Positions 6,793 through 16,174 are shown, counted from the first letter of the stretch. The stretch is 64,000 nucleotides of DNA from JAEYXS01 sp943367715 (GCA_943367715.1 CALRJY020000009.1:62001-126000), one strand, 5' to 3'. Numbers and translations are program-made. Notes: generated by a model from the letters alone, not told the origin.

Positions 6793-8595
6793 TTACTCCA
6801 GCGGTTCTTCGAGGGGTTGGTTCTTGGCGGTGCGGAGGCGTTGGTTCATCTGCATGAGGGTAACTTGCTCATCGGGGCCGATGTCGGGCTGCATGAGGCG
6901 GCGGGTGGCGGCTTCCATCTGGCGCTTGATGTATTGGTTCCGCAGGGTGAGCAGATTATCGTGGAGTTGCTTCGAGACTTCAGGAATGGCGCGCTTCTCG
7001 AACATGGCTTCGGTGATGAGGGATTGTTCGAAGTCGTTATCGAGGGTGCTCAGGAACGCGGTGGGGCCTTGCCAGGTTTGTTCGATTTCCTGATGGCGGA
7101 TGCCTTCGGCGAGTTTGCGCAGGGTGACGTTGGTGATCCATTCGGGGCGCAGGTGGTGCAGCCAGCCGCGACCTTCGCCCTCCGCGATGAGGAGCAATTT
7201 GAGGAAGTCCATCTCGCGCGGTGTCGGGCGTTCGAGCAGGACTTCTTCCTCGGGAGGGGCCTCATCATCGTATTCGCGAGCTTGGGGGGCAGGGCGGTTT
7301 TTGCGGCTGAACTCCTTGCGGACGGAATCGACGGAGACGCCGAGGCGGAAGGCGGTTTTCTGCGCGTATTTGTCGGTGGTGACGGCGTTGTTCGCCTTGT
7401 TCACGGCTTCGGCCATGGCGCGCAGGACGGCGAGCTGGCCTTGATCGGTGGCGACGTCGTTCTGTTTGCAGAGGCGCTCGAGATAGAAATCGAAGAAGCT
7501 CGGGGCTTTCTCGATGAGTTGGCGATAGGCATCGGCACCGTGTTCGCGGATGAAGCTATCGGGATCATGGGGCGCGGGCACGACGGCGACGCGGATGGCG
7601 AGCTCCGCGCCGAGCAGATGATCGAGCGCGCGGACGGCGGCGTTTTGACCGGCGTTATCGGAATCGAAGCAGAGCACGATGTCGTTCACGTAGCGCTTCA
7701 GGATGCGCGCGTGATCGTTGGTGAAGGCGGTGCCTTGCGGGGCGACGATGTTCTTCACGCCAGCCATGAAGCACTGGATCATATCGATCTGGCCTTCGCA
7801 AATGATGGCGTAACCGGCATCGAGGATGGGGCGCTTGGATTTATCGAGGCCGAAGAAAATTTTGCTCTTGTGGAAGAGGAGCGTCTCGGGCGAGTTCACA
7901 TACTTCGCGGTCTTCTCATCACCGCTGAGGACGCGGCCGCTGAAGCCGATGACGCGGCCTTGCTCATCGCAGATGGGGAACATGAGGCGGCCACGGAAGC
8001 GATCGTAGTAGCCGCCGCCTTCGTCGCGCTTGATGACGAGGCCGGATTGTTCGAGGACTTCCTCGGTGAAGCCCTTGGACTTGGCGAAGTTCACGGTGTC
8101 ATCCCACTTGTCGGGCGAGTAACCGATGCGGAAGAGTTGGACGGCGTCCGGATGCAACTGACGCTTGGCGATGTAGTCGCGGCCGATCTGGCCGGCGGCG
8201 TCATTGGCGAGCGCCTGTTGCCAGCGCTTAGTGATCTGTTCGTGGAGATCGAAGAGTGCTTCCTTCATCCCGCGCGTGGCGGCGGCTCCGGGGCCATCGA
8301 TGGTATCGAGCGGGATCTTCGCGCGCTCGGCCAGGCGGCGGACGGCTTCGATGAAAGAGAGGTTCTCGTATTCCTGGACGAACTTGAAAACATCGCCGCC
8401 CTTATGGCAGCCGAAGCAATGGAAGCCTTGCCGCGTAGAGCTGACGTTGAAGCTGGGGGACTTCTCTTTATGGAAGGGGCAGAGCGCGGTGAAGTTCGCG
8501 CCCGCGCGCTTCAAGGGGATGTAACTGCCGATGACCTCGACGATGTCACTGGCAGCACGTATCTGCTCCAGCAGGCCAGGAGGTATGGCGGCCAT
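6793..8595 (-). CDS. dnaG: DNA primase
   Basis: 600 residues. The N-terminal zinc ribbon is intact (C39-P-F-H42, C60, C63). The catalytic core contains the conserved FSGR segment (218-221). The TOPRIM domain shows EGQID (267-271) and DSDNAG (311-316), which coordinate metal for primer synthesis. The C-terminal region (about 430-600) would bind DnaB. DnaG makes RNA primers at replication forks. cvpA ends 6 nt upstream, so the two are probably one transcript. A long antisense ORF in the same interval is an artefact of codon bias. Confidence 0.97.
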   Translation of the reverse strand: MAAIPPGLLEQIRAASDIVEVIGSYIPLKRAGANFTALCPFHKEKSPSFNVSSTRQGFHCFGCHKGGDVFKFVQEYENLSFIEAVRRLAERAKIPLDTIDGPGAAATRGMKEALFDLHEQITKRWQQALANDAAGQIGRDYIAKRQLHPDAVQLFRIGYSPDKWDDTVNFAKSKGFTEEVLEQSGLVIKRDEGGGYYDRFRGRLMFPICDEQGRVIGFSGRVLSGDEKTAKYVNSPETLLFHKSKIFFGLDKSKRPILDAGYAIICEGQIDMIQCFMAGVKNIVAPQGTAFTNDHARILKRYVNDIVLCFDSDNAGQNAAVRALDHLLGAELAIRVAVVPAPHDPDSFIREHGADAYRQLIEKAPSFFDFYLERLCKQNDVATDQGQLAVLRAMAEAVNKANNAVTTDKYAQKTAFRLGVSVDSVRKEFSRKNRPAPQAREYDDEAPPEEEVLLERPTPREMDFLKLLLIAEGEGRGWLHHLRPEWITNVTLRKLAEGIRHQEIEQTWQGPTAFLSTLDNDFEQSLITEAMFEKRAIPEVSKQLHDNLLTLRNQYIKRQMEAATRRLMQPDIGPDEQVTLMQMNQRLRTAKNQPLEEPLE

Positions 8596-8601
8596 GGAAC
8601 G

Positions 8602-9273
8602 CTATTTGGACTTATCGCCCGCCTTGTCACCCTTTTCACCGGTGGCATCCCAGACGGCTTTCTCGCGCTGCTTGTTGCCGACCGGTTTCTTGGGGACAGG
8701 TGAAAAGTTGGCGTCCACGGGCTCGATCAATTGGGCTTCCAGCTTCTCACGGAAGAACTGGCCGCAGGTCGATTCAAACAACACATCGCCTTGGATCTTG
8801 CCCATGGTGGGGAAGAAGGCACTGCCGAACTCCGCCTCTTGGGCCTTGTTCTGGGCGGTGACCATGGCCTTGGTGACGAACTTGGCGTTCAAGATGGCCA
8901 CGAACATCAGGACCATGCAGAAGAAGCGCAAAGCCCCGGCCAGTGCGCCGAGATAGAATTCCCCACGACCGAAGAGGTCGCTGCCTACGAGCTTTTCGCC
9001 CACTGCGCGTTTGACGTAGCTGAAGATGATCTTAATGACAATCGCGATACCGACATAGCACATGATGCTGGCCCAATAGAGGCTCAAGGAAGCGGTTTTG
9101 GCCAGCAGATCGGCCAACGGCTTGTAGTAAAGGGCGGCCACCACCACCATCATCAGCCAGGAAAGGACATCCAGCAGCTCATTGGACATGCCGCGCTTCT
9201 TGCCAATAAACAACCCGGCGCCGAGCATGATGACCACCACGGCATCAAACCAGGTCACATTTAATGATTCCAT
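8602..9273 (-). CDS. cvpA: CvpA family membrane protein
   Basis: 223 residues. Four hydrophobic segments lie in the first 140 residues, with the family's N-terminal pattern (WFDAVVVIMLGAGLFIGKKRG) and a middle FGRGEFYLGALAGALRF segment. The C-terminus is polar and lysine-rich. CvpA proteins are inner-membrane proteins linked to colicin V export and envelope homeostasis; the exact role is unclear. The gene precedes dnaG by 6 nt in the same direction. Confidence 0.85.
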   Translation of the reverse strand: MESLNVTWFDAVVVIMLGAGLFIGKKRGMSNELLDVLSWLMMVVVAALYYKPLADLLAKTASLSLYWASIMCYVGIAIVIKIIFSYVKRAVGEKLVGSDLFGRGEFYLGALAGALRFFCMVLMFVAILNAKFVTKAMVTAQNKAQEAEFGSAFFPTMGKIQGDVLFESTCGQFFREKLEAQLIEPVDANFSPVPKKPVGNKQREKAVWDATGEKGDKAGDKSK

Positions 9274-9384
9274 AATCTAGACAGCGATTCCGTACCTGCA
9301 GCCAAAGTTATCCGGGAAAAGGACGTTTACCAGTCTCATTTCTGGCACTGTCCAAACTGTAGCAATGCCCGTGCCGTTTTACCA

Positions 9385-11307
9385 TTATTGATTCGCCCGA
9401 AGCCAATATCGGATCTCGGTCGCGCGGGGGTGGTTGGGTTCCAGTTCCAGCACCTTTTGGTAGTGGGTGCGGGCGCCTTCATTATCCCGCAAGCGGCTGG
9501 AGAGCAGGCTGGCGAGCATCAGGTGGGGCTGGGCGCGCGTGGGAAACTCTTTGGTCAAATGCTCGAACTCATCGGCCGCGTCTTGGGGGTAACCGGCCTG
9601 TTGCAGGGCCAGGGCGAAGTTGTAACGGGCATCAAATGATTCTGGCTGCACGGCCAAGGCATGCTCGTAGGCCACCAGCGATTGCCGGATGTCTTTGGCC
9701 TCATACGCGGCCCAGCCCAGATTGTAGTAAGCCTCAAAATAAGCCGGGTCGGCGAGGGCCGCCTTACGATAACCGGTGATGGCTTCCGTCCAGTTCTTGA
9801 TCTTCTGAGCGGCCAGAGCCTTGTCAAAGGCGACCTGCGCTTCCTTCCGGTCACCGGGAGCGAATGGGCCGGGCCTCTGATAAGGATAACGCGGGATGGG
9901 AGGGGGCTTGACCACGGGCGGCGGCAGGACGACGGGAGCAGGAGCCGGAGCGGGCAGGGGCGCTTCCACCTTGGGGGCGGCCTTAGTCGTAGGCGAGGGC
10001 GTAGCCTTGGCCACTTGCTTGACGGGGGGATTCGTCATCGGACTTCCACCGGACAAGGGGGTAGGCGGTTTGGGTTTGCTGCGGAAAAGATTGGCCGGGT
10101 TCATCCGTTGGAAGAAGCCGGGTTTTTCTTCAGGCTCCGCCGCTTCGTTCACCACTGGTGAGCTGACGGTCACCGGCACCTTTTCCACCGGCGTGACGGG
10201 AATCGCCACGGGAGGGGCATTTTCTTTGATCACCGGCGGTGGTGGCCTGACGACCGGCGGTGCTACAACCACGGCGGGAGGTGCCACCGGCGCTTTTGTC
10301 TCCGCGCGGATCGGCTCCGCTTTGGCCATTTGCTTCGGGGCTTCCGGCTTAACTATCACCGGAGGCGTCACTGGATTGGCCGACTTCTCCACGATTGGTT
10401 TGACCGGTGTTATGGCGGCGACTTCTATCGGAGTTGGCTTGGGAGTTTCCAACGGCTTGGCCGGTTCGGTTTTCGCCGCCAAGGCATTCGTCCGTGCGGC
10501 AGCGGCCAAGGCGGCGATGCTCACGGGCTTGGAATTCGTGGTCGTTGGCGCGGCGGGCACGAGTAATTCCAGTTCCTTGATCACGGCGGCCACGGCCGGA
10601 GCGTCACCCGGTTTGGTGGCGAGATAGGCGCGATACTGGGTGAGCGCGAGCGGGTAATTCGTCAAATGCTGATGATAGATCACTGCGAGGTTCAAGCGCG
10701 CCGGGGCAAAGGTGGAGTCCTGCTGCAGAGCGGCGTTGAAATAAGTCACGGCGTCCCGCACCCGTTGGCGTTGCAGCAGCACCAAACCGAGTCCATTCAA
10801 GGCTTCCGGATGATTCTTGCTCAGCCGTTGCGCGGTGGAAAAGGCGGCTTCCGCCTCATTCCACTGCCGCAAACGCAGATGCGCCGTGCCTTGCTGGATG
10901 TGGCCCTCCACGGAATCCGGTTTGAGCAGCGTGAACGTTTTGAACTCATTGAGCGCGCGGGCTGGATCGCCGTGATCCAGCAACAGGGTGCCCAAGTTGT
11001 AGCGCACGGCCACGAGATCGCGATCCAGCTTGAGGGCTTGATTGTAAGCCTGCGCGGCCTCCTGGAGTTTGCCGGTCTGGTGGTAGGCCAGGCCGAGGTG
11101 GTTCCACGCCTGCGCGTTCTGGGGCAACAGTTCGGTGGCCTGTTTGAGCAAGACCAGAGCTTCAGCCGGTTTGCCGTTCTGAAGCAGATGTTCGCCCTCC
11201 AGCAGCGCTTTGGGTCCTTTTGGGGTGCAGGCAGTCACTCCCACCAGCAGGATCAGGAACAACGCTGAATAGCAGGAGGTTGTGACCGTCTTTAGGGTGG
11301 TCAGCAT
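9385..11307 (-). CDS. TPR-repeat lipoprotein with proline-rich linker
   Basis: 640 residues from ATG 11307. The signal peptide ends in a lipobox (VTAC, Cys27). Residues about 30-240 are tetratricopeptide repeats (for example AWNHLGLAYHQTGKLQEAAQ). Residues about 245-480 are a proline/alanine/lysine-rich linker. A second TPR block (about 490-640) contains AYYNLGWAAYEAKDIRQSL. It is likely an outer-membrane-anchored periplasmic scaffold, with the linker spanning distance between two binding modules. It is divergent from the DUF362 gene, with about 25 bp between starts. Confidence 0.85.
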   Translation of the reverse strand: MLTTLKTVTTSCYSALFLILLVGVTACTPKGPKALLEGEHLLQNGKPAEALVLLKQATELLPQNAQAWNHLGLAYHQTGKLQEAAQAYNQALKLDRDLVAVRYNLGTLLLDHGDPARALNEFKTFTLLKPDSVEGHIQQGTAHLRLRQWNEAEAAFSTAQRLSKNHPEALNGLGLVLLQRQRVRDAVTYFNAALQQDSTFAPARLNLAVIYHQHLTNYPLALTQYRAYLATKPGDAPAVAAVIKELELLVPAAPTTTNSKPVSIAALAAAARTNALAAKTEPAKPLETPKPTPIEVAAITPVKPIVEKSANPVTPPVIVKPEAPKQMAKAEPIRAETKAPVAPPAVVVAPPVVRPPPPVIKENAPPVAIPVTPVEKVPVTVSSPVVNEAAEPEEKPGFFQRMNPANLFRSKPKPPTPLSGGSPMTNPPVKQVAKATPSPTTKAAPKVEAPLPAPAPAPVVLPPPVVKPPPIPRYPYQRPGPFAPGDRKEAQVAFDKALAAQKIKNWTEAITGYRKAALADPAYFEAYYNLGWAAYEAKDIRQSLVAYEHALAVQPESFDARYNFALALQQAGYPQDAADEFEHLTKEFPTRAQPHLMLASLLSSRLRDNEGARTHYQKVLELEPNHPRATEIRYWLRANQ

Positions 11308-11332
11308 CAAGCCATGCTGTTAACATTCGCAG

Positions 11333-12415
11333 GTGTTAGTGTCAAGAAACGCACAGTTAATAACGGATTTCCGACCGCTGAAAAGCGGGTTGGCAGGCTT
11401 TTTGTGGCTCTTTCTCACTTTCTGCGTGGTTGGCGGAGAGGTTCCGGTCCCAGCACCGGTAAAGGCGCCGCCGGTCGAGGCCCGGGTAGTGGTGGCTTCT
11501 GCGGAGGGCGCTTTGGAATCATTCACCCCCCAGCCGGAAATCGTCCGCGGGCTGGTGCGGTCCGGGCTTTTGAAGCTGACGGGCAAGCCGGATGAACGCG
11601 CGGCTTGGCTGAGCCTCGTCTCCACACAGGACATCATCGGCATCAAAGTGCTGACCGCGCCCGGCCGCTATAGCGGCACGCGCAAAGAGGTGGTAGCGGG
11701 GATCATCGAGGGCTTGCGGGATGCGGGCATTGCGCCCGGCAATATCGTCATCTGGGACCGTTACCTGGTGGACCTGCAATTGGGCGGCTATGCGGATCTG
11801 GCCAGCCGTTACGGGGTGCGCATGGAAGGCAGCGTCGCGGCGGGCTGGGATGAGAAAACGTTTTATGAATCCAGCATTCTCGGAAAACCGGTCTTCGGTG
11901 ATCTGGAGTTCGATAAAAAGGGCGACACCGTCGGCCGCAATTCCTTCATGTCGAAGCTCGTTTCCGGGCGGCTCACGAAGCTGATCAGCGTAGCACCTAT
12001 GTTGAACCACAACACCGTGGGCGTGTCCGGTCACCTCTGCAGCCTCGCCATGGGAAGCGTGGATAACACGTTACGTTTTGAGAATGAAGCGGTCCGCATG
12101 GCCGTGGCCGTGCCGGAGATCTATAACATGCCGCAGCTCGCGGACCGGCTGGTGCTGGCCGTCACGGATGCGCTCTTGTGCCAGTATCAAGGCGAGTCCC
12201 GCACGCTGTTGCATTACTCAGCGGTGTTGAATGAATTGCGTTTCAGCCGTGATCCCGTGGCGTTGGATGCCCTGAGCGTGCAGGAGCTGGAGCTCCAGCG
12301 CGAGCTGGCCAAGGTGCCGTCGAAGAAAGAGAAATTGGAAGTGTACACCAACGCCCAGTTGCTCGAACTCGGCATCGCCGATCCGAAGAAGATCAAGATC
12401 GAACGGGTGAAGTAG
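11333..12415 (+). CDS. secreted DUF362-like protein
   Basis: 360 residues from GTG 11333; a GTG at 11339 or a later TTG is possible. A hydrophobic signal segment (LAGFLWLFLTFCVVGG) is followed by a proline-rich spacer. The body has the DUF362 pattern: IGIKVLTAPGRYSGTRKEVV, IVIWDR, then a set of substrate-region residues (LISVAPMLNHNTVGVSG). DUF362 proteins are poorly characterised, and some carry iron-sulphur clusters; no cysteine cluster is seen here. It is probably exported and not in an operon. Confidence 0.75.
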   Translation: MLVSRNAQLITDFRPLKSGLAGFLWLFLTFCVVGGEVPVPAPVKAPPVEARVVVASAEGALESFTPQPEIVRGLVRSGLLKLTGKPDERAAWLSLVSTQDIIGIKVLTAPGRYSGTRKEVVAGIIEGLRDAGIAPGNIVIWDRYLVDLQLGGYADLASRYGVRMEGSVAAGWDEKTFYESSILGKPVFGDLEFDKKGDTVGRNSFMSKLVSGRLTKLISVAPMLNHNTVGVSGHLCSLAMGSVDNTLRFENEAVRMAVAVPEIYNMPQLADRLVLAVTDALLCQYQGESRTLLHYSAVLNELRFSRDPVALDALSVQELELQRELAKVPSKKEKLEVYTNAQLLELGIADPKKIKIERVK

Positions 12416-12518
12416 GGGATTCGCCGAGTTTGGGAGGCGGAACCAACTGGGTACCGCTAGTAAGCAGCAAGCCTGAGGCGTGGGCGATTGATTAGGCGCT
12501 CCCAAGGTTCACATTTTT

Positions 12519-12578
12519 TGCAGTGCCAGAGGCACGACCCGATGGTAGCCGTGGGTGCAGCGCAGCGAAACCCACGGA
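12519..12578 (+). repeat. REP arm, left side of RAYT unit
   Basis: A 60-bp arm beginning TGCAGTGCCAGAGGCACGAC. Its reverse complement recurs at 13170-13229 with only two differences. It is followed by the hairpin GCGTCGCGTAGCGACGC (12599-12615). Confidence 0.85.
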
Positions 12579-12667
12579 TGATGATCGCAAAATTTTGCGC
12601 GTCGCGTAGCGACGCCGTGAATTGACACCATCCAATCATCATTTCACGATAATTAGAGGAGCACATC

Positions 12668-13120
12668 ATGGCCAATACCTATACCTGTCTGTATTACCAC
12701 ATCGTCTTTAGCACCAAGCTCCGTGAGCGGTGGCTATTTCCAGCCATTGAAGAACGCGTTTGGTCCTACTTGGGCGGCATTGCCCATGAGAACAAAATGA
12801 CACCGATCAAAATTGGCGGAATCGAGGACCATGTTCATCTGGTGATGGGCGTTCATCCTACGATTGCCATCAGCCAAGCGGTGCAACTTCTGAAAGCAGG
12901 CTCCTCCGGTTGGGTTCATGATACGTTTCCAAACTTGAGAGGCTTTGGCTGGCAAGATGGTTATGCGGCTTTTACGGTGAGCAAGTCACAGCTCCCTGAA
13001 ATCGTAGCCTATGTGGGGAATCAAAGGGAGCACCATAAGATCAAGACTTTTCAGGAGGAATACCTTTCATTTTTGCGCAAGCATGAGATCGATTACGACG
13101 AAAGGTATGTGTTGGATTGA
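12668..13120 (+). CDS. REP-associated / IS200-like tyrosine transposase (TnpA, HUH family)
   Basis: 150 residues. YYHIVFSTKLRE opens the IS200-type fold. IEDHVHLVMGV supplies the HUH metal-binding histidines, and Y in EIVAYVGNQREHH is the expected nucleophile. Such enzymes cut single-stranded DNA at hairpins. The gene is bracketed by an inverted pair of about 60-bp arms (12519-12578 and 13170-13229), each with an adjacent small hairpin (12599-12615, 13133-13149). It is a complete, apparently intact unit between the DUF362 gene and an acetyltransferase. An AGAGGAG lies a few bases before the ATG. Confidence 0.9.
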   Translation: MANTYTCLYYHIVFSTKLRERWLFPAIEERVWSYLGGIAHENKMTPIKIGGIEDHVHLVMGVHPTIAISQAVQLLKAGSSGWVHDTFPNLRGFGWQDGYAAFTVSKSQLPEIVAYVGNQREHHKIKTFQEEYLSFLRKHEIDYDERYVLD

Positions 13121-13132
13121 GAAGTTATCATC

Positions 13133-13149
13133 GCGTCACTACGTGACGC
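13133..13149. repeat. subterminal hairpin of RAYT unit
   Basis: GCGTCACTACGTGACGC is an almost perfect palindrome. It is the right-hand counterpart of GCGTCGCGTAGCGACGC at 12599-12615, and both flank the transposase gene. Confidence 0.75.
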
Positions 13150-13169
13150 AGTTTCCATGCACGCTTTTA

Positions 13170-13229
13170 TCCGTGGGTTACGCTGCGCTTCACCCACGGC
13201 TACCATCGGGTCGTGCCTCTGGCACTGCA
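13170..13229 (-). repeat. REP arm, right side of RAYT unit
   Basis: The inverted partner of 12519-12578; the two arms are identical at about 58 of 60 positions. A shorter relative occurs at 23204-23251. Confidence 0.85.
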
Positions 13230-13376
13230 AAGGGTACACGTGCTCCGTACTCAGTAAGCTTTCAATTATCGGCTAGGCTGCGTGTATTACGCAGTCACGG
13301 AAATAGTTAAAACCGTGGATCGTCTCAACGAATCACGAATTAACCGTTTTAACGATTTTAACCCCGTCACCACTGC

Positions 13377-13958
13377 CTAGCCCATTCCGGCGTATTCTTC
13401 GTCCGTCGTCAGGTCCAAGCCCATGAGGATGTAATCGTGGGTGATGCCCTGCATGTCTTTCACGTAATCGGGCAATTTCACGAGGTCGCTGAAGCCGAGC
13501 AGTTGGAAGGTCTTGATGGCGCCCGCCTGTTTGCCGATGAATTCCGCTTCCACTTTTTCCAGGCCCAACATGCTGGCGATCTCCACGAGGTTGGTCACCA
13601 AGGCGCGGGCGATGCCGATGCTGCGGAACTTGGGATGCACGAGCACGCTGACGCGGCCGATGTGCCGTTTCCAACCGCCTTGATGCTGATGGAGGGTGGC
13701 GCTGCCCACGATCTTGCCATCAATGATCGCGAGCAAGGGCAGGTTCACCTGATAATCGATGTGCTTGCACCATTTCTGGATGACTCCGAGATCGGTGACA
13801 TGGTGCTTGATGAAGAGTCGCTCTTCCGCAGGCACGGCCTGAAAAAATTCGTGGAACACCAGCTCGTCGTCCTTTTTCAGCGGACGCAGCTTCCCTTTTT
13901 TCTCAGCCTTCAGTTTTACTTCCTTGGGATACTTCTGGAGTGCGAATTCCAATGACAT
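13377..13958 (-). CDS. GNAT family N-acetyltransferase
   Basis: 193 residues. The acetyl-CoA loop is visible as VSVLVHPKFRSIGIARALV (R-x-x-G-x-A), preceded by the beta strand LLAIIDGKIVGSATL. The first 30 residues are lysine-rich, and a helix follows with the ERLFIKHHV pattern found in one subgroup of GNAT proteins. The substrate is unknown. The gene stands alone, downstream of the RAYT unit on the opposite strand. Confidence 0.8.
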   Translation of the reverse strand: MSLEFALQKYPKEVKLKAEKKGKLRPLKKDDELVFHEFFQAVPAEERLFIKHHVTDLGVIQKWCKHIDYQVNLPLLAIIDGKIVGSATLHQHQGGWKRHIGRVSVLVHPKFRSIGIARALVTNLVEIASMLGLEKVEAEFIGKQAGAIKTFQLLGFSDLVKLPDYVKDMQGITHDYILMGLDLTTDEEYAGMG

Positions 13959-14044
13959 ATTGTCCCCGGTGTTAAGGTTTCCTGTTTACCCGGCCAACCC
14001 GGCATGGGCTGGCGTTACGTCAACTGACCGTTACGAAAGAGCGG

Positions 14045-14848
14045 TTACGACGAGGCGGAGGAGACTTCGCCAGCCAAACCCTGACCCAGGCGCAAAGCAC
14101 GCTGGTCGATGGTGAGCGGATCGATGCTCCAGTTGGCCGCCAAGGCGACCACTTTATCCGTGTTGGTCTGGATGAATGGTGCGGGTGGGAACGTATCCAG
14201 ACCGGTGGTGTCACCATAATCCAGACAGTGCAAGCCCAGTTCCGCCTCGGCCACGGAGAGGTGGCCTTGATTCCAAAGGGTTTCCCCGGCCCACGCATAG
14301 GCGCGGAGGATGCGGCCATCTTCGGCCCGTACCCAGGCGTGATGATAGAGCACGCGATCAGCCTGAAAATATTGCACATGGCCGAGTTTCTCACTGAGTT
14401 CCAAAATGAAGCGGAAGCAGTGGTCCACATCATCATTCGGATCGGGCAGGCAGGTGCCCATGACCAAGATCCAAGAACCGACGGGTGGCGAGATGAAAAG
14501 CTTACGTTGGCTGGCTTCGGCCAGGCCCTCTTCCCACGTGCACGTGCGGGCATTGTGGAGGTGAAGGGCTTCCCGCACGGCTTGCTGGTTCGTGCTGCGA
14601 ATGGCTACCCAGCGTTTGGGCAGGCCATATATGGACCGGGCGCTTCCCATATTATTGGCGGCTGCCCCATTCAACCGCAGGAAGTGTTCCATGAGCGCAT
14701 CCTCTTCCTTCCGCTTGCGCACATGATACCGGGCAAGCATCACGAAACTGACCCCCACGCCAAAAGCCAGCGTCAGCAGAAATAGCAAGCCCATGATGAT
14801 CGGGCTAACCCGGTCCCCATTGCCTGCACCGGTGCCCCAGCCATCCAT
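14045..14848 (-). CDS. hypothetical membrane-anchored protein
   Basis: 267 residues from ATG 14848 (MDGWGTGAGNGDRVSP). This start is chosen because the longer ORF from 15049 begins inside the 165-bp palindromic element and reads through it. One transmembrane helix follows the start (IIMGLLFLLTLAFGVGVSFV), then a basic stretch (RYHVRKRKEED) and a soluble cytoplasmic domain of about 210 residues. The soluble part has tryptophan-rich beta segments (SWILVMGTCLPD; ILRAYAWAGETLWNQG) that I do not recognise. Confidence 0.6.
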   Translation of the reverse strand: MDGWGTGAGNGDRVSPIIMGLLFLLTLAFGVGVSFVMLARYHVRKRKEEDALMEHFLRLNGAAANNMGSARSIYGLPKRWVAIRSTNQQAVREALHLHNARTCTWEEGLAEASQRKLFISPPVGSWILVMGTCLPDPNDDVDHCFRFILELSEKLGHVQYFQADRVLYHHAWVRAEDGRILRAYAWAGETLWNQGHLSVAEAELGLHCLDYGDTTGLDTFPPAPFIQTNTDKVVALAANWSIDPLTIDQRALRLGQGLAGEVSSASS

Positions 14849-14960
14849 AGCGGCTATTACCTGGGGGAAAGAGTTCACGGGAGAAAATCTATCCCCAGTA
14901 TGAGTCCGCGCAACATCAAATCTTTCGGAAGGCAAGATTTTCCAGAGCAAAAAAAGGCTT

Positions 14961-15125
14961 AGAGCCTGTTTGAAAAAGGCATTCGTGCTGTCTGCTGGTC
15001 CAAACGGGTTGAGGCGTTGTTGCGGCTCGGTCACAGATTTGTTCATCAATATGCTCCCTCGCCGCGCCTAGCCTCAACCCGTTTGGACCAGCAGCCATCG
15101 CCAGGCCCTTTTTCAAACAGGCTCT
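14961..15125. repeat. 165-bp long palindrome, family copy 2
   Basis: The outer arms 14961-14980 and 15106-15125 pair at 19 of 20 positions. Inner arms 14992-15015 and 15071-15094 are perfect 24-bp reverse complements. The centre carries GGCTCGGTCAC (15024-15034) and CCCTCGCCGCGCCTAGCC, shared with 5543-5705. It separates a hypothetical membrane protein from ubiA. Confidence 0.9.
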
Positions 15126-15256
15126 AATTTAGCGGCAAGGGACGAAAGTGCGGCACGGTTTCAGCGGAGGGTGCCAGCCAGCATCTTGCGTTGTGCCTAA
15201 ATCTGTTACTGGCGATTGCTTTTTGCCCGTTTGCTGCTTACTTAAGCGCGCTCCGC

Positions 15257-16138
15257 ATGGAAAATATTGTGACCAATCCACCGCCGCCGCTTTGGCGCAC
15301 GCTCCTGATCTTGGGGCGCGTGTCCAATCTGCCGACCGTGTGGTCCAATTGCGCGGCGGGCTGGTTGCTGGGGGGCGAAGGGGAATTGTGGACGCTGTTG
15401 CTGCTTTGCCTGGGGGCGACGTTCTTCTACGTGGGCGGCATGTATCTGAATGATGCGTGCGATGCGGAATTCGACCGGCAGCATCGGCAAGAGCGGCCCA
15501 TTCCGAGCGGGGCTATCAGTGTCACGGCGGTCTATGTGTTGGGCTTCGGCGGCTTGATCTTGGGACAGCTCATTTTTCTCCTGCTGGGGAAAACCGTGGC
15601 GATCTTCGGGCTGATTCTGGCCGTATGCATTTTGCTCTATGATGTGGTGCACAAGTTCACCGTTTTCTCACCGGTGTTGATGGCGTTGTGCCGGCTGTTC
15701 CTTTTTTTAGGAGCGGCAGCGGCGGGAAGTTACGGCATCAACGGGCTGGCGGTGTGGAGTGCGGTGGTGCTGGCGTGTTACATCATCGGGCTGAGCTACA
15801 TCGCGAAGCAGGAGAGTTCGCTGGGCATTTTGCGATTCTGGCCCAGCATCTTCATGGCGGCACCGGTGGTGTTGGCCTATATCATCAATGGGCCGGATTA
15901 CCGGTTGGCCGGGTTGTGGTTCTCGGCGTTGCTGATCGGGTGGGTAATCTGGTGCCTGCGGTTCACCTTTTGGTCGCCGGAACGGAACATCGGGCGCACG
16001 GTCTCGGGTTTGCTCGCGGGAATCGTGCTGGTGGATCTGCTGGCGATCGCGGGCGGTTCTTCACCCATGATGACGGCGGTCTTCTTGCTGCTTTTTGGGG
16101 CCGCGCTGGTGTTTCAGAAGTTTGTGCCGGCGACGTGA
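15257..16138 (+). CDS. UbiA family prenyltransferase
   Basis: 293 residues from ATG 15257 (MENIVTNPPPPLW); a TTG at 15191 would add 22 residues. The first aspartate-rich motif is NDACDAEFD (65-73), followed by RQERPIPSG, typical of UbiA enzymes. The second motif region is DVVHK, weaker than the usual DxxxD. About eight membrane helices are present. The family joins prenyl chains to aromatic or other acceptors in the inner membrane. Nothing nearby (no ubi, men or haem genes) defines the acceptor. Confidence 0.85.
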   Translation: MENIVTNPPPPLWRTLLILGRVSNLPTVWSNCAAGWLLGGEGELWTLLLLCLGATFFYVGGMYLNDACDAEFDRQHRQERPIPSGAISVTAVYVLGFGGLILGQLIFLLLGKTVAIFGLILAVCILLYDVVHKFTVFSPVLMALCRLFLFLGAAAAGSYGINGLAVWSAVVLACYIIGLSYIAKQESSLGILRFWPSIFMAAPVVLAYIINGPDYRLAGLWFSALLIGWVIWCLRFTFWSPERNIGRTVSGLLAGIVLVDLLAIAGGSSPMMTAVFLLLFGAALVFQKFVPAT

Positions 16139-16174
16139 TTTTTCCCTGGTGGATTCTGAACGGCTTCTACTGCA

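Noticed and set aside
6772..8703. 643-codon ORF on the + strand opposite dnaG
   Set aside because: It is exactly antisense to an unmistakable DnaG, with low-complexity G/E/A/V-rich sequence and no motif; long antisense ORFs are common at high GC.
14849..15049. N-terminal extension of the hypothetical membrane protein
   Set aside because: It begins in the 165-bp palindrome; ATG 14848 precedes a clean transmembrane helix.
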